Positions 35,239 to 48,750 of a stretch of DNA of 64,000 nucleotides are shown here, piece by piece. Each line of letters opens with the position of its first letter. The stretch's first letter is position 1. Source of the DNA: Bacillus sp. CHD6a (GTDB taxonomy: Bacteria > Bacillota > Bacilli > Bacillales > Bacillaceae_I); NCBI RefSeq assembly GCF_001293645.1, contig NZ_LBMD01000016.1, positions 1 through 64,000 on the forward strand, read 5' to 3'. The translations under genes were made by a program, and so were the position numbers. The notes under the pieces were generated by a model. The model worked only from the letters and a program-made list of their open reading frames with translations, did no database searches and was not told the origin of the DNA.

Positions 35239-36033
35239 ATGAAACCACAAGAACAAGAGTGGACATGGGAACACATGGAAAATTTCTTTTACATGTCAAA
35301 CCAAGAAAAAGCGGATATTCTGTGGAATTGTCGGATAACTGAGTTGGAAGATCCAGCTATTCTGCAAAAATTAATAGACATTTATGGAGAAGGAATTAAG
35401 GCAACGACTAAGGATGTTACTATGATGTATCTTGCAGGCTGGTTTGGATATTTATGTGGAGCTATGCACTTTCTGTCCGCCGATGGCTGCGAGATAAATC
35501 CAGATAATATTCAACTTCAAGTATATAAAAATCATCGAGGAACCATGGTGATCTCATTTTACGTTAATTCCGAGGAGATAGTTGAAACAAGGGACAGAGA
35601 ATGGGTGGAGAAATTTTATAAAGTAATTATGAATCCTGTATACAAGCAAATGCACTGTTTGTCAGATAGCAACAATCTACTACATATGTGGTACCAGGCC
35701 ACTCATAGTCTTTATTGGATTTCAGACCGTATGAAGCATTCCAATCTTCTAGAAAGATACATATTGCAATACGAAAAAACGGTGGAAATGTTTAAAAATG
35801 TAAATCCTTCCACTTGTATGGGAGTGAATACGAAAAAACACCCCTATGCAAAAGAATTTATATTTATTGATAATCCATGGAATTTAAATGACCCGTTGCC
35901 TTTAAAGCCCTCATGTTGTCTGGCCTATCAAACAGAAGGTGGACACCTATGTTATACCTGTCCAAGAATGAAAAAATCAGAGCGACAAGAAAAATTTGAT
36001 AAAGTGTTAGCAGAGCATTCGACAACGAACTAA
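35239..36033 (+). CDS. FhuF-like [2Fe-2S] protein (siderophore-iron reductase family)
   Basis: ATG 35239 with GGAGGG upstream gives 264 residues; the frame upstream runs into the mobile element. The C terminus has the FhuF cluster signature with Cys at 226, 227, 238 and 241 (CC-x10-C-x2-C). Such proteins reduce ferric iron released from siderophores in the cytoplasm. No siderophore transporter is next to it. The stop codon lies in the loop region of its own terminator. Confidence 0.8.
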   Translation: MKPQEQEWTWEHMENFFYMSNQEKADILWNCRITELEDPAILQKLIDIYGEGIKATTKDVTMMYLAGWFGYLCGAMHFLSADGCEINPDNIQLQVYKNHRGTMVISFYVNSEEIVETRDREWVEKFYKVIMNPVYKQMHCLSDSNNLLHMWYQATHSLYWISDRMKHSNLLERYILQYEKTVEMFKNVNPSTCMGVNTKKHPYAKEFIFIDNPWNLNDPLPLKPSCCLAYQTEGGHLCYTCPRMKKSERQEKFDKVLAEHSTTN

Positions 36034-36052
36034 ATATGTCGAATGCTTTTTT
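36014..36052 (+). terminator. Terminator of the FhuF-like gene
   Basis: AGCATTCGACA pairs with TGTCGAATGCT, followed by a T-run. The left arm is inside the last codons of the gene. Confidence 0.85.
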
Positions 36053-36152
36053 ACATATACGAGCAGAAAATTCATCGTGACTTTTTAAAACAACTTGTTG
36101 TACAATAATTCACAATATTCGTTTTTTTTGATTGAAGGAAGGAGCGGTCAGA

Positions 36153-37415
36153 TTGGCAAAAGCATTACAGACAAGAGTAAAAACAGAAGAAGTGGAGCGT
36201 GCTTATAAGGTACTAAAGGATGTGGTTGCCAGAACCCCGCTTCAGCTCGATACCATCTTATCAGAAAGATATAACTGTAACGTGTACCTGAAAAGGGAAG
36301 ATCAACAGGTTGTTCGGTCATTTAAAATTAGAGGAGCCTATTATTCGGTTCATAGTTTAACGGAGGAACAACGAGCAAAAGGGGTGGTGTGTGCGAGTGC
36401 AGGCAACCATGCACAAGGCGTTGCTTATGCGTGCAAAAAGCTTGGAATAAAAGGGAAGATTTTTATGCCGACTACTACCCCACGTCAAAAAGTGTCGCGC
36501 GTTGAGTTTTTTGGCGGCGAGTTTACAGAAGTCGTTCTTACGGGCGACACATATGACGATTCCTATCAGCAGGCGATGAAAGTGTGTGAAAGGGAAGGAA
36601 TGAAATTTATACACCCCTTTGACGACAAGTTAACCATTACCGGCCAGGCAACTGTAGGCTTGGAAATTTCTGAGCAACTGCAGGAAGAGTGTTCTCACGT
36701 GTTTATGAGTATAGGCGGAGGAGGACTGATCTCCGGTGTCGGATCTTATCTGAAAGAAAAACGTCCTCATACAAAATTGATTGGCGTAGAACCGTTCGGT
36801 GCTCCAGGAATGAAGCAATCATTGGCGCAAAATAAAGTGGTGCGACTAAATGAAATTGATAGCTTTGTAGATGGAGCCGCTGTAAAACAGGTGGGAGAAC
36901 TGCCGTTTGAAATGACCAAAGGCCTCGCAGATGATGTGGTATTGGTACCAGAAGGGAAAGTTTGTACGACCATCCTGAATTTGTATAATGAGAATGCGAT
37001 TATAGCAGAGCCGGCAGGAGCGTTGTCTATTGCAGCACTGGATTTTTACAAAGATGAAATTGCCGGTAAGACGGTAGTCTGTATTGTGAGCGGCGGCAAC
37101 AATGATTTAGACCGCATGCAGGAAATGAAAGAAAGGTCCCTGATCTATGAAGGCCTTAAGCACTATTTTATTGTTAATTTCCCTCAGCGTGCAGGAGCCT
37201 TACGGGAATTTATGGAGGATGTACTTGGAGAAACAGACGATATTACACGCTTTGAGTACACGAAAAAAAATAACCGAGACAAGGGACCGGTGTTGGTCGG
37301 TGTCGAACTGCGCAAACCTGACGATTACTTTGCTATTATTGATCGAATGGAAAAGAAAGGATTTACCTATATCGAGATAAATAAAGACAAACAATTATTT
37401 AATTTATTGATATAA
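36153..37415 (+). CDS. ilvA: Threonine deaminase (threonine dehydratase, biosynthetic)
   Basis: TTG 36153 follows AAGGAAGGAG at good spacing; a TTG at 36132 lies before that ribosome site and is less likely. 420 residues, close to B. subtilis IlvA (422). The PLP-lysine motif VVRSFKIRGAYYSV, the Gly-rich loop SIGGGGLISGVG and the C-terminal ACT-like regulatory domain (YFIVNFPQRAGALREFMEDVLG) are present. It makes 2-oxobutanoate for isoleucine and is feedback-inhibited in this family. It has its own terminator and lies directly before the ilv-leu leader. Confidence 0.95.
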   Translation: MAKALQTRVKTEEVERAYKVLKDVVARTPLQLDTILSERYNCNVYLKREDQQVVRSFKIRGAYYSVHSLTEEQRAKGVVCASAGNHAQGVAYACKKLGIKGKIFMPTTTPRQKVSRVEFFGGEFTEVVLTGDTYDDSYQQAMKVCEREGMKFIHPFDDKLTITGQATVGLEISEQLQEECSHVFMSIGGGGLISGVGSYLKEKRPHTKLIGVEPFGAPGMKQSLAQNKVVRLNEIDSFVDGAAVKQVGELPFEMTKGLADDVVLVPEGKVCTTILNLYNENAIIAEPAGALSIAALDFYKDEIAGKTVVCIVSGGNNDLDRMQEMKERSLIYEGLKHYFIVNFPQRAGALREFMEDVLGETDDITRFEYTKKNNRDKGPVLVGVELRKPDDYFAIIDRMEKKGFTYIEINKDKQLFNLLI

Positions 37416-37433
37416 TTTTACCGTGTTTTAAAA

Positions 37434-37460
37434 AAGAGCGGGGTAACTCGTTCTTTTTTT
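37434..37460 (+). terminator. Terminator of ilvA
   Basis: AAGAGCGGG pairs with CTCGTTCTT around a GTAA tetraloop, followed by a long T-run. Confidence 0.88.
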
Positions 37461-37510
37461 TGTGTTTAGAGAGAAAAAAAGAGGATATGTAAAAAAAATT
37501 AACATACATT

Positions 37511-37556
37511 TGTAAGCGTTTTCTTTGTTAATAGGACAAAAATGAAAGCGTTTTTA
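37511..37556 (+). promoter_or_regulatory. Two CcpA (cre)-like sites upstream of the ilv-leu promoter
   Basis: TGTAAGCGTTTTCT (37511-37524) and TGAAAGCGTTTTTA (37543-37556) each fit the cre consensus TGNAARCGNWWWCA with one mismatch. Their starts are 32 bases (three helical turns) apart. The second is centred about 80 bases before the predicted transcription start, which fits CcpA activation as known for B. subtilis ilv-leu. Confidence 0.65.
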
Positions 37557-37574
37557 TATTGTCTGTAAAATTCG

Positions 37575-37589
37575 AATTATCTGAAATTA
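37575..37589 (+). promoter_or_regulatory. CodY-like box
   Basis: AATTATCTGAAATTA matches 12 of 15 positions of the CodY consensus AATTTTCWGAAAATT. It lies directly before the -35 of the ilv-leu promoter, a good place for repression or competition with CcpA. Confidence 0.55.
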
Positions 37590-37593
37590 AGTG

Positions 37594-37622
37594 TTGACGA
37601 CCTGTATGGACGGTATTAAAAT
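37594..37622 (+). promoter_or_regulatory. Sigma-A promoter of the ilv-leu operon
   Basis: TTGACG (37594-37599) and TAAAAT (37617-37622) are separated by 17 bases. The transcript would start near 37629, about 45 bases before the riboswitch. Confidence 0.7.
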
Positions 37623-37673
37623 AACATCAACTCAAAGAAACATTGATAAATGAAATAACATTTCCCTTATCAG

Positions 37674-37835
37674 AAGGGTGTCTAGGGTTCCGGTGATTTC
37701 AGGAAAGTAAAGTGGTAGTGCGAGAAAGAAAAATCTCTGCACTATCAGCCCAATTTTCCAATCATGTCTGGTCCGAGCGATACCAGCACGATCTTGACAG
37801 ATGGTGTACACCGCGAGGAAAAAAGCCTCTACGGA
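37674..37835 (+). ncRNA. ykkC-class riboswitch, probably ppGpp-sensing subtype
   Basis: Conserved blocks of the ykkC aptamer occur in order: CTAGGGTTCCG (37682-37692), CTGGTCCGAG closed by CCAG (37768-37786) and ACACCGCGAGG-A6-GCCTC (37808-37829). An insert hairpin of about 65 bases separates the first two blocks. The ykkC superclass includes guanidine, ppGpp and PRPP sensors; the branched-chain amino acid context favours ppGpp (subtype 2a). The expression platform is unclear: a hairpin at about 37836-37872 lacks a good T-run. The class is well supported; the ligand is inferred from context. Confidence 0.8.
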
Positions 37836-37943
37836 TAGGTTCTGATGAACGCTTGACGTTTATTCAACCTGACCAAGGGGCAACTTTTAAACTATTATAT
37901 GTCAGAATATTCAAACAATAAAAGTGAAAAGAGGAGATTAGTT

Positions 37944-38888
37944 ATGTGTAGATACATCTATATGAATGGGCAGCTAGTTGAAAAAGAGAAGGCAGTTGTA
38001 TCTGTATATGATCACGGATTCCTATATGGCGATGGCGTTTTTGAAGGAATCCGAATGTACAACGGAAATGTATTCCGTCTTCGCGAACATCTTGAAAGAT
38101 TATATGATTCTGCAAGATCTGTATTATTGGATGTCCCCTATACCATGTCTGAACTGGAGAATATTATCGTTGAGACTCTAAGAAAGAACAAATTGCATGA
38201 TACGGCCTATATTCGACTAGTCCTATCAAGAGGAGTCGGCGATCTCGGTTTAGATCCCACAAAATGCAAAACTCCAAACCTAATTGTCATTGCTGAGCAA
38301 CTGGCATTATTCCCTAAAGAACTCTATGACGTAGGCATTACGATGGTAACCGTTCCTACTAGAAGAAACCGCCCGGATATCTTAAGTCCAAAAGTAAAAT
38401 CACTGAACTACTTAAACAACATCATGGTAAAAGCAGAGGCAAATATGGCAGGAGCCAACGAGGCACTTACACTTAACACCGAAGGGTATGTAGCGGAAGG
38501 ATCAGGACAGAACATCTTTATCCTAAAAGGCAACAAATTATTAACACCTCCAAGTTATGTTGGAGCATTGGAAGGCATTACAAGAAATGCCATCATCGAT
38601 CTCGCTAATGAAATGGGTTATGACGTTCGAGAAGAACCGTTTACAAGGCATGATGTGTATGTAGCTGACGAAGTGTTCTTAACAGGAACTGCAGCAGAAG
38701 TAATCCCGGTTATCAGTCTTGATGCAAGAAAAATTGCAGACGGAAAACCAGGAAAAGAAACCCACAAAATCCTTAATCGCTTCCGCCAGCTAGTTGTAGA
38801 AGACGGCCACAAAGTCTACCCAGAAGAAACGCAAGTGGGCTGGGAAATCAACGGTGGAGTGCTGTTGGGTGAAGCGTTGAATCATTAA
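37944..38888 (+). CDS. ilvE: Branched-chain amino acid aminotransferase
   Basis: ATG 37944 follows AGAGGAGATT; 314 residues. It is a class IV PLP aminotransferase with the N-terminal pattern VYDHGFLYGDGVFEGIR, the PLP Lys in KVKSLNYLNN, and TEGYVAEGSGQNIF. It transfers amino groups between glutamate and the 2-oxo acids of Leu, Ile and Val. As first gene of the operon it sits directly behind the riboswitch; in B. subtilis the ilv-leu operon does not include it. Confidence 0.93.
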   Translation: MCRYIYMNGQLVEKEKAVVSVYDHGFLYGDGVFEGIRMYNGNVFRLREHLERLYDSARSVLLDVPYTMSELENIIVETLRKNKLHDTAYIRLVLSRGVGDLGLDPTKCKTPNLIVIAEQLALFPKELYDVGITMVTVPTRRNRPDILSPKVKSLNYLNNIMVKAEANMAGANEALTLNTEGYVAEGSGQNIFILKGNKLLTPPSYVGALEGITRNAIIDLANEMGYDVREEPFTRHDVYVADEVFLTGTAAEVIPVISLDARKIADGKPGKETHKILNRFRQLVVEDGHKVYPEETQVGWEINGGVLLGEALNH

Positions 38889-38992
38889 AGCATTGAAGAG
38901 GGGTCTGACCCTCACTACGTTAAAGCATTAAAAAGGGGCCATGTCATCACTAGTATATTGTCAAGGTCCCTTCTAAAGGAGTGAAGCAACCG

Positions 38993-40660
38993 ATGAGAAG
39001 TAATACGATTAAGAGAGGAATTGACAGAGCACCACATCGAAGTTTGTTGCATGCAGCAGGGGTAAAGCCGGAGGATATGGATAAGCCGTTCATCGGTGTC
39101 TGTAACTCTTACGTGGATATTATCCCGGGGCATATGCATTTAAATAAATTTGCAGAAGTGGTGAAGGATGCAATCAGGGAAGCGGGAGGTGTGCCTTTCG
39201 AATTCAATACGATTGGAGTGGATGACGGAATTGCCATGGGTCATATTGGAATGCGTTATTCCCTGCCAAGTCGGGAGCTGATCGCAGACTCAGCAGAAAC
39301 AGTTATCAACGCTCACTGGTTTGACGGCGTATTTTATATCCCGAACTGTGACAAAATCACACCAGGTATGCTAATGGCAGCGGCTAGAACCAATGTCCCA
39401 GCAGTATTTGTATCAGGGGGACCAATGGAAGCAGGAAGAACCAAAGACGGTAGGCCATTATCGCTTGTTTCCGTTTTTGAAGGAGTTGGAAGCGTCCTTT
39501 CCGGAAAAATGTCCCGAGAAGAACTGCTAGAAATTGAGTCTAGTGCGTGTCCAACATGCGGTTCTTGTTCTGGAATGTTCACGGCAAATTCCATGAACAC
39601 CCTAATGGAAATGCTAGGAGTGGCACTTCCTGGTAACGGTACCATGGTGGCAACTTCTAATGAGCGCCACCAACTGATCAAAGAGGCAGCCAAGCACCTC
39701 ATGAGACAAATTGAAGAAGATGTAAGACCAAGAGATATCATCACTAAAGAAGCAATAGACGACGCTTTTGCACTTGATATGGCAATGGGCGGATCGACTA
39801 ATACCGTTCTACATACACTTGCCATCGCTCATGAAGCTGGAATTGAGTACAAATTAGAAGACATTAATGAAATCGCAGAAAGGATTCCTTATCTATGCAA
39901 AGTAAGTCCTGCATCAGACTACTCTATGCAGGATGTCCATGAAGCAGGTGGAGTAAGTGCCATCATCAAGGAACTTTGTCGTATTGAAGGTGCCATTCAT
40001 CCTGACCGTCTCACCATCTCCGGTCAATCCATTCAAGAAGTGGTGGATCATGCACAGATTGTCAATAATCAGGTCATCAGGACAAAAGATAATCCTTATA
40101 GTCCTGTGGGTGGATTGAGTATATTGTTTGGAAACCTTGCACCTAACGGTAGTGTCATAAAAGTTGGAGCAGTAGATCCATCTATCAAAACGTTTACAGG
40201 AGAAGCCATCATTTTTGAATCACAAGATGAGGCCCAGGAAGGCATTAATAATGGTCAAGTCCGAGAAGGGCATGTAGTAGTCATTAGGTATGAAGGGCCA
40301 AAAGGCGGACCTGGAATGCCGGAAATGCTTGCACCAACTTCTTCTATTGCTGGGAGGGGGTTATCCACTAAAGTGGCTCTCATCACAGATGGCAGGTTCT
40401 CTGGTGCATCAAGGGGTATCTCTATTGGACATATTTCCCCGGAAGCAGCAGAAGGCGGTCCAATCGCTTTTGTGGAAAATGGCGATATCATTCAAATAGA
40501 CTTACCAAAACGAACCATACATTTATTGGTTGAATCGGAAGAATTAGAAGCGAGAAAAATGAACTGGCAACCACCGGAATCTAAAGTGAAAAGTGGTTAC
40601 CTTGCAAGATATGCAGCACTTGTAACGTCAGCAAATACTGGAGGAATCCTTAAAGTATAG
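38993..40660 (+). CDS. ilvD: Dihydroxy-acid dehydratase
   Basis: ATG 38993 with AAAGGAG ten bases upstream; 555 residues, the usual length. The iron-sulphur Cys residues are visible in [10 protein letters not shown] and [19 protein letters not shown]. The C-terminal [13 protein letters not shown] motif is present. It makes 2-oxoisovalerate and 2-oxo-3-methylvalerate. The 100-base gap to ilvE contains small hairpins (GAGGGTCTGACCCTC) without T-runs. Confidence 0.97.
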   Translation: MRSNTIKRGIDRAPHRSLLHAAGVKPEDMDKPFIGVCNSYVDIIPGHMHLNKFAEVVKDAIREAGGVPFEFNTIGVDDGIAMGHIGMRYSLPSRELIADSAETVINAHWFDGVFYIPNCDKITPGMLMAAARTNVPAVFVSGGPMEAGRTKDGRPLSLVSVFEGVGSVLSGKMSREELLEIESSACPTCGSCSGMFTANSMNTLMEMLGVALPGNGTMVATSNERHQLIKEAAKHLMRQIEEDVRPRDIITKEAIDDAFALDMAMGGSTNTVLHTLAIAHEAGIEYKLEDINEIAERIPYLCKVSPASDYSMQDVHEAGGVSAIIKELCRIEGAIHPDRLTISGQSIQEVVDHAQIVNNQVIRTKDNPYSPVGGLSILFGNLAPNGSVIKVGAVDPSIKTFTGEAIIFESQDEAQEGINNGQVREGHVVVIRYEGPKGGPGMPEMLAPTSSIAGRGLSTKVALITDGRFSGASRGISIGHISPEAAEGGPIAFVENGDIIQIDLPKRTIHLLVESEELEARKMNWQPPESKVKSGYLARYAALVTSANTGGILKV

Positions 40661-40687
40661 CACTGAACACAAGGAGGTGGAGAACGA

Positions 40688-42403
40688 ATGAGTACAGTTG
40701 AAAAGAGTGGAACAAAGGTGGCCCAGAAACTGCTGACAGGTTCAAGGATGATTGTGGAAGCGTTAAAAGAAGAGAAAGTGGAAGTAATATTCGGGTATCC
40801 AGGTGGCGCTGTACTAAACATTTACGACGCACTATATGACGGTGGAATTCCACATCTTTTAACCAGACATGAACAAGGTGCAATCCATGCAGCAGAAGGG
40901 TATGCAAGGGTTACTGGGAAACCTGGAGTGGTCATTGCCACTTCCGGTCCCGGTGCCACCAATATCGTCACTGGCCTTGCAGATGCCATGATTGATTCCC
41001 TGCCACTTGTTGTGATTACTGGTCAGGTTAATTCGCAGGTCCTTGGATCAGATGCCTTTCAAGAAGCACCGATTTTAGGGATTTCGATGCCAATTACCAA
41101 GCATAATTTTCAAGTCCAGGATGTCAAGGATCTCCCAAGAATTTTTAAGGAAGCGTTCCATATTGCATCGACTGGAAGACCAGGACCGGTATTGATTGAT
41201 ATTCCAAAAGACATCACTGCCACTTCAGGTATATACGACTATTCAAAAGAAGTACACCTCCCGGGTTATAAGCTCCAAATTGAGCCGGATCCGCAAGCAG
41301 TGAAAAAAGTAGCACAGGCTTTGAAGAAAGCGGAAAAACCCGTCATTTTGGCTGGCGCAGGCGTTCTCCACAGTAAAGCAACAGATGAATTGAAGGAACT
41401 GGTTGCTAAAACGACCATTCCAGTAGCCAATACATTACTAGGACTTGGCAGCTTTCCGGCAGACCATCCTCTTTTTCTTGGGATGGCTGGCATGCACGGA
41501 ACATATACAGCCAATATGGCCTTGTATGAAGCGGACTTGATTATCAATATCGGTGCAAGGTTTGATGATAGACTAACAGGAAACTTGCAAGAGTTTGCCA
41601 AGTTTGCGAAGGTGGTTCATTTTGATATTGATCCTTCTGAAATTGGCAAAAATGTGAAGACGGATTACCCTGTTATCGGGGATGCTGCAAAGTCACTACA
41701 ATTACTAATAAAAGAATTAACAGAAACGGCGAATACAAGTAGTTGGCTGGAGCAGCTTTTGCAATCGAAAGAAGATTATCCACTGTGGTATGTAGAAGAT
41801 GGAGAAACATTCAAGCCTCAAAAACTTGTAGAGCTTGTTCATGAACTTACAAAAGGAGAAGCGATTGTCACAACAGACGTTGGACAGCACCAAATGTGGG
41901 CAGCGCAATTCCACGGATTTCAAAAGCCAGATCGCTGGGTGACGTCAGGTGGCCTTGGAACTATGGGCTTTGGATTACCGGCAGCCATTGGTGCGCAGGT
42001 GGCAGAACGTCCCTCTACAGTTGTAGCAGTCCTTGGGGATGCTGGATTCCAAATGACACTGCAGGAGCTGGCTGTCCTAAAAGAATACAAACTTCCGGTA
42101 AAAGTAGTGCTCGTAAACAATCAATCTATGGGAATGGTACGACAATGGCAGCAGCTCTTTTATAAGGAAAGATATTCGGAATCCTTACTTCCGAATCAAC
42201 CGGATTACGTGAAACTGTCCGATGCTTTTGGTATCAAGGCGGCAGTTGTTCAAAGTGAAGAAGAGTTCCGTGTGGCATTTGCCGAAGCACTTGCTACAGA
42301 TGAACCTTATCTATTAGATTGCCGGGTAACTCCTATGGAAAATGTTTATCCAATGATAGCTCCTGGAAAAGGAATTCAACAAATGGAAGGTGTGAAGCCA
42401 TGA
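40688..42403 (+). CDS. ilvB: Acetolactate synthase, large (catalytic) subunit
   Basis: 571 residues with ThDP-dependent enzyme motifs: the activating Glu in [16 protein letters not shown] and the Mg-ThDP motif [23 protein letters not shown]...NNQ. The ribosome site AAGGAGGTGG is strong. It condenses pyruvate with pyruvate or 2-oxobutanoate. The stop overlaps the ATG of ilvH (ATGA), which gives 1:1 coupling. Confidence 0.96.
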   Translation: MSTVEKSGTKVAQKLLTGSRMIVEALKEEKVEVIFGYPGGAVLNIYDALYDGGIPHLLTRHEQGAIHAAEGYARVTGKPGVVIATSGPGATNIVTGLADAMIDSLPLVVITGQVNSQVLGSDAFQEAPILGISMPITKHNFQVQDVKDLPRIFKEAFHIASTGRPGPVLIDIPKDITATSGIYDYSKEVHLPGYKLQIEPDPQAVKKVAQALKKAEKPVILAGAGVLHSKATDELKELVAKTTIPVANTLLGLGSFPADHPLFLGMAGMHGTYTANMALYEADLIINIGARFDDRLTGNLQEFAKFAKVVHFDIDPSEIGKNVKTDYPVIGDAAKSLQLLIKELTETANTSSWLEQLLQSKEDYPLWYVEDGETFKPQKLVELVHELTKGEAIVTTDVGQHQMWAAQFHGFQKPDRWVTSGGLGTMGFGLPAAIGAQVAERPSTVVAVLGDAGFQMTLQELAVLKEYKLPVKVVLVNNQSMGMVRQWQQLFYKERYSESLLPNQPDYVKLSDAFGIKAAVVQSEEEFRVAFAEALATDEPYLLDCRVTPMENVYPMIAPGKGIQQMEGVKP

Positions 42404-42657
42404 AGCGTACATTGTCGCTCCTCGTAAACAACCAGCTTGGAGTATTGAACAGATTGACCAATCTGTTCTTGCGAAAGGGATTAAACATTGAAAGCCTGGC
42501 AGTAGCGCCTGTCAATGAGTCATCTATTTCCCTTATGACCATCGTTGTTAACGTGGTGGAGGAACAAGAAGTGGAGAAAATAAAGCTCCAACTAGACAAA
42601 CAAATCGACGTCATCCAAATTACTGACATTTCCGAGCAAATCGCTCTAACAAATTAA
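42400..42657 (+). CDS. ilvH: Acetolactate synthase small subunit, short ACT-only form
   Basis: ATG 42400 overlaps the ilvB stop; 85 residues form one ACT domain ([20 protein letters not shown]...DVIQITDI). B. subtilis IlvH has about 172 residues with a second domain after this point; here the stop comes right at the domain boundary. The form resembles the short E. coli IlvM/IlvN subunits. A repeat element starts about 27 bases after the stop. The subunit could still bind valine and activate IlvB, but regulation may differ from long IlvH. Confidence 0.88.
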   Translation: MKRTLSLLVNNQLGVLNRLTNLFLRKGLNIESLAVAPVNESSISLMTIVVNVVEEQEVEKIKLQLDKQIDVIQITDISEQIALTN

Positions 42658-42683
42658 CCGAATATTCTTAATAATAATGCAGT

Positions 42684-45415
<2,732 letters not shown>

Positions 45416-45419
<4 letters not shown>

Positions 45420-46507
45420 GTCAGTTTACAATCAGTGTCCTGCCTGGTGACGGAATCGGCCCGGAAGTCGTAAGGGAAGCGATTCTTGTATTAGAGCAGG
45501 TGGCCAGTAACTTTCAACATACATTTACGTTTAATTATGGCAAGATCGGGGGAGTTGCTGTCGATGAGACAGGAACTCCTCTTCCTCAAGAAACGGTAGA
45601 ACTATGTAAAAACAGCCAAGCAGTCCTATTAGGAGCCGTAGGAGGACCAAAATGGGATCAAGAAACACCGGATAGAAGGCCCGAAGCTGGTTTGCTCGGA
45701 ATTCGTAAAGCATTAGAACTTTATGCCAATCTCCGTCCTGTCACCTTATTTGAATCTCTTATCCATGCTTCTCCCTTAAAAAGAGAAGTAGTTTTAGATA
45801 CAGATATTTTGATTGTCAGGGAACTGACAGGCGGCATTTATTTTGGAGCTCCACGGGAAAGAAGACAGGGGAAGGATGGTCTAGAAGTAATTGATACCCT
45901 TCACTATACGGAAAAAGAAATGGAACGCATCATTCGAAAAGGATTTGAAGTCGCACAAGGAAGAAAGAAAAAACTTACATCAGTTGATAAAGCAAATGTG
46001 TTGGAGAGCAGCAGGCTTTGGAGGGAAACGGCCAACCGGATTGCAAAAGAATATCCTGATGTTCAATTGGATCATATGCTAGTAGACAATGCGGCCATGC
46101 AATTGGTCAGAAATCCACGGCACTTTGACGTTATCGTGACAGAAAACATGTTTGGAGACATTTTAAGCGATGAAGCCTCCATGCTAACAGGCTCCCTTGG
46201 CATGTTACCTTCCGCAAGTCTCGGGGTAGACGGTCCAGGCCTTTACGAACCGATCCACGGTTCTGCACCTGATATTGCCGGCAAAAATATTGCCAATCCG
46301 TTGGCTACCATCTTGTCAGCCGCCATGCTACTCAGGCATTCCCTCGGATTAGAAGAAGAAGCAGCATCTGTCGAAAAAGCAGTAGACCTAGCACTAGAAG
46401 AAGGCTACCGCACCCATGACATCGGCACAGAATGGGAACGCGTTCTAGGAACAACCCAAATGGGAGAAGCCGTTAGGAGTTATCTGAGAGCGTCAATAAA
46501 GAGTTAG
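45416..46507 (+). CDS. leuB: 3-Isopropylmalate dehydrogenase
   Basis: 363 residues with [11 protein letters not shown] start, [16 protein letters not shown], the Mg/substrate-binding [12 protein letters not shown] and the NAD motif [19 protein letters not shown]. The ATG overlaps the leuA stop (ATGA). It oxidises and decarboxylates 3-isopropylmalate. Confidence 0.97.
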
Positions 46508-46528
46508 CAAGTTCCAAAGTAAGTAGTA

Positions 46529-46656
46529 TTTACCTGTAGATTGAAGTGCAAGGTGTGAGACTCCAGCGGGGGAGTAACGGTTGGTTGAGACCCCGCAACG
46601 AAGTGAGGAGGCTCAAGCACCGTCCCGCGGAAAGCGAACACCTGGAACGGAAATCG
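46529..46656 (+). repeat. Core-only relative of the MITE-like element, leuB-leuC gap
   Basis: It has the same order of blocks as the copy at 42684: TGCAAGGTGTGAGACTCC, TTGAGACCCCGCAACGAAG, GAGGAGGCTCAAGCACCGTC and GGAACGGAAATC. Both copies are in the same orientation, so they are transcribed in the same sense within the operon mRNA. Confidence 0.65.
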
Positions 46657-46728
46657 AAAGGAGTTTCAAAGAAAACCAAACTTTTTGTAACAAATTAATA
46701 CACATATAAAACACGGAAGGTGAGTGAC

Positions 46729-48150
46729 ATGCAGCCAAGAACACTATTCGAGAAAATTTGGGATCGTCATACAGTAGTAAAAGAAGAGAACAAACCAAGC
46801 CTGTTGTACATCGACCTCCACTTAGTGCACGAAGTCACCTCTCCTCAAGCATTTGAGGGACTCCGTCTGTCAGGAAGAAAAGTAAGACAACCAGACCTAA
46901 CATTTGCAACCATGGACCATAACGTCCCAACTATCAACCCGTTCCATGTGACAGACGAAATCGCCTCCAAACAAATGACGACATTGGAAGCAAACTGCAA
47001 AGAGTTTGGAATTAGACTTGCAGATCTTCACAGCACAGAACAGGGAATTGTCCATGTAATCGGACCGGAACTAGGCTTAACATTACCAGGCAAAACCATC
47101 GTTTGTGGCGATAGCCATACCTCCACACATGGAGCTTTTGGTGCATTGGCATTTGGAATTGGTACAAGTGAAGTCGAGCATGTTCTTGCCACCCAATGCC
47201 TGTGGCAGTCAAAACCTAAGACATTAAAGATTGATTTTACTGGACTCAGACCACTAGGAGTCTCTGCCAAAGATCTTATCTTAGCTGTAATTGCAAAATT
47301 TGGTACAGATTTTGGAACTGGGTATGTACTTGAATTTACTGGTAAGGTAATAGAAGAGATGTCCATGGAGGAACGGATGACCATTTGTAATATGGCAATT
47401 GAAGCAGGTGCCCGCGCTGGACTTGTGGCACCGGATGAAACGACTTTCTCCTATTTAAAAGGAAGAAAATATGCGCCTGTTGGAGAAGAGCGAGACAAGG
47501 CGGAAGTGGAATGGTACGCATTACGCTCAGATGAAGGTGCGGTTTATGATAAAGAAATCCAATTTGACATAACAAACTTAGAACCACAGGTGACATGGGG
47601 GACGAATCCCTCTATGGGTACAAGTATCAGTGGTAGGGTGCCTGATCCTGCTACTATAGAAAATGAAGGGGAAAGAAAATCAGTCGCACAAGCAATAGAC
47701 TATATGGGGCTGACCCCTGGAATGAAAATCTCAGATATCACGATTGATTATGTGTTCATCGGTTCCTGTACCAATTCCCGTATTGAAGATTTGAGGAAAG
47801 CTGCTGAAGTCGTGAAAGGCAGAACCGTCTCTTCTCATGTTACAGCGCTTGTCGTTCCCGGCTCCAAACAGGTAAAAAAACAAGCCGAGGAAGAAGGACT
47901 TCACGAGGTGTTTTTAGAGGCAGGATTTGAATGGAGAGAAGCAGGATGCAGTATGTGTCTCAGTATGAACCCAGATGTTGTTCCTCCAGGGAAAAGATGT
48001 GCTTCTACCTCTAACCGCAATTTTGAAGGCAGACAAGGAAGAGGTGCCCGAACGCATTTGGTCAGTCCTGCAATGGCCGCTGCTGCAGCGATTAGCGGCA
48101 GATTTGTCAATGTGAATGAATGGCGATATGAAAAAGAGGAGGTGGTCTGA
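46729..48150 (+). CDS. leuC: 3-Isopropylmalate dehydratase, large subunit
   Basis: ATG 46729 follows GGAAGGTGA; 473 residues. It is an aconitase-family protein with cluster Cys residues in [13 protein letters not shown] and [11 protein letters not shown], and the start pattern [10 protein letters not shown]. Works as a heterodimer with LeuD. Its stop overlaps the leuD ATG (TGATG). Confidence 0.97.
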   Translation: MQPRTLFEKIWDRHTVVKEENKPSLLYIDLHLVHEVTSPQAFEGLRLSGRKVRQPDLTFATMDHNVPTINPFHVTDEIASKQMTTLEANCKEFGIRLADLHSTEQGIVHVIGPELGLTLPGKTIVCGDSHTSTHGAFGALAFGIGTSEVEHVLATQCLWQSKPKTLKIDFTGLRPLGVSAKDLILAVIAKFGTDFGTGYVLEFTGKVIEEMSMEERMTICNMAIEAGARAGLVAPDETTFSYLKGRKYAPVGEERDKAEVEWYALRSDEGAVYDKEIQFDITNLEPQVTWGTNPSMGTSISGRVPDPATIENEGERKSVAQAIDYMGLTPGMKISDITIDYVFIGSCTNSRIEDLRKAAEVVKGRTVSSHVTALVVPGSKQVKKQAEEEGLHEVFLEAGFEWREAGCSMCLSMNPDVVPPGKRCASTSNRNFEGRQGRGARTHLVSPAMAAAAAISGRFVNVNEWRYEKEEVV

Positions 48151-48740
48151 TGGAAGCACTCATCAACCATATCGGCAAAGTAATTCCTTTGGACAAGGCA
48201 AACGTTGATACAGATCAAATTATTCCGAAGCAGTTTCTAAAGAGAATAGAACGAACAGGGTTTGGTCAATTTCTCTTTTATGATTGGCGCTTTGAAGCAA
48301 ATGGAGAAAAGAACGATTCTTTTATCATGAATGATCCCAAATTGAAAGGTGCTTCTATTCTTCTGGCTCGAAAGAATTTTGGCTGTGGATCTTCTCGTGA
48401 ACATGCACCATGGGCACTGAAGGATTATGGAATCAAGGTGGTCATTGCATCATCCTTTGCAGATATCTTTTACAACAACTGCTTTAAGAATGGAATTTTA
48501 CCGGTTGTTTTAAAAGAAGAAGAGGTGGAGGAGCTTTTTAAGAAAACAACTAAACAGGCTCTTGAACTGGAGGTGGACTTAGAGTTCCAGGAGGTTTGTG
48601 TTGGAGAAGATGTACGGTTTCATTTTGAAGCAGATGAATATCCGAAGCAGATGCTGTTGAAAGGACTGGACGATATTGGTCTGACAGAAATGTACATGAA
48701 AGAGATTTATCAATATGAGCAAACAAGAAGAGTCTACTAA
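48150..48740 (+). CDS. leuD: 3-Isopropylmalate dehydratase, small subunit
   Basis: 196 residues with the swivel-domain motifs [12 protein letters not shown] and [18 protein letters not shown]. Translationally coupled to leuC. It is the last gene of the operon, ahead of a terminator. Confidence 0.97.
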   Translation: MEALINHIGKVIPLDKANVDTDQIIPKQFLKRIERTGFGQFLFYDWRFEANGEKNDSFIMNDPKLKGASILLARKNFGCGSSREHAPWALKDYGIKVVIASSFADIFYNNCFKNGILPVVLKEEEVEELFKKTTKQALELEVDLEFQEVCVGEDVRFHFEADEYPKQMLLKGLDDIGLTEMYMKEIYQYEQTRRVY

Positions 48741-48750
48741 ATTTGAGAAG

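Noticed and set aside
37712-37921. 69-codon frame in the ilv leader
   Set aside because: It lies within the riboswitch blocks, has no ribosome site and shows no protein-like features.
37674-37943. T-box leader for the ilv-leu operon
   Set aside because: The sequence GGTGTACACCGCG loosely resembles the T-box motif AGGGTGGNACCGCG. However, the surrounding conserved blocks are those of the ykkC aptamer, and no specifier loop or terminator/antiterminator pair was found.
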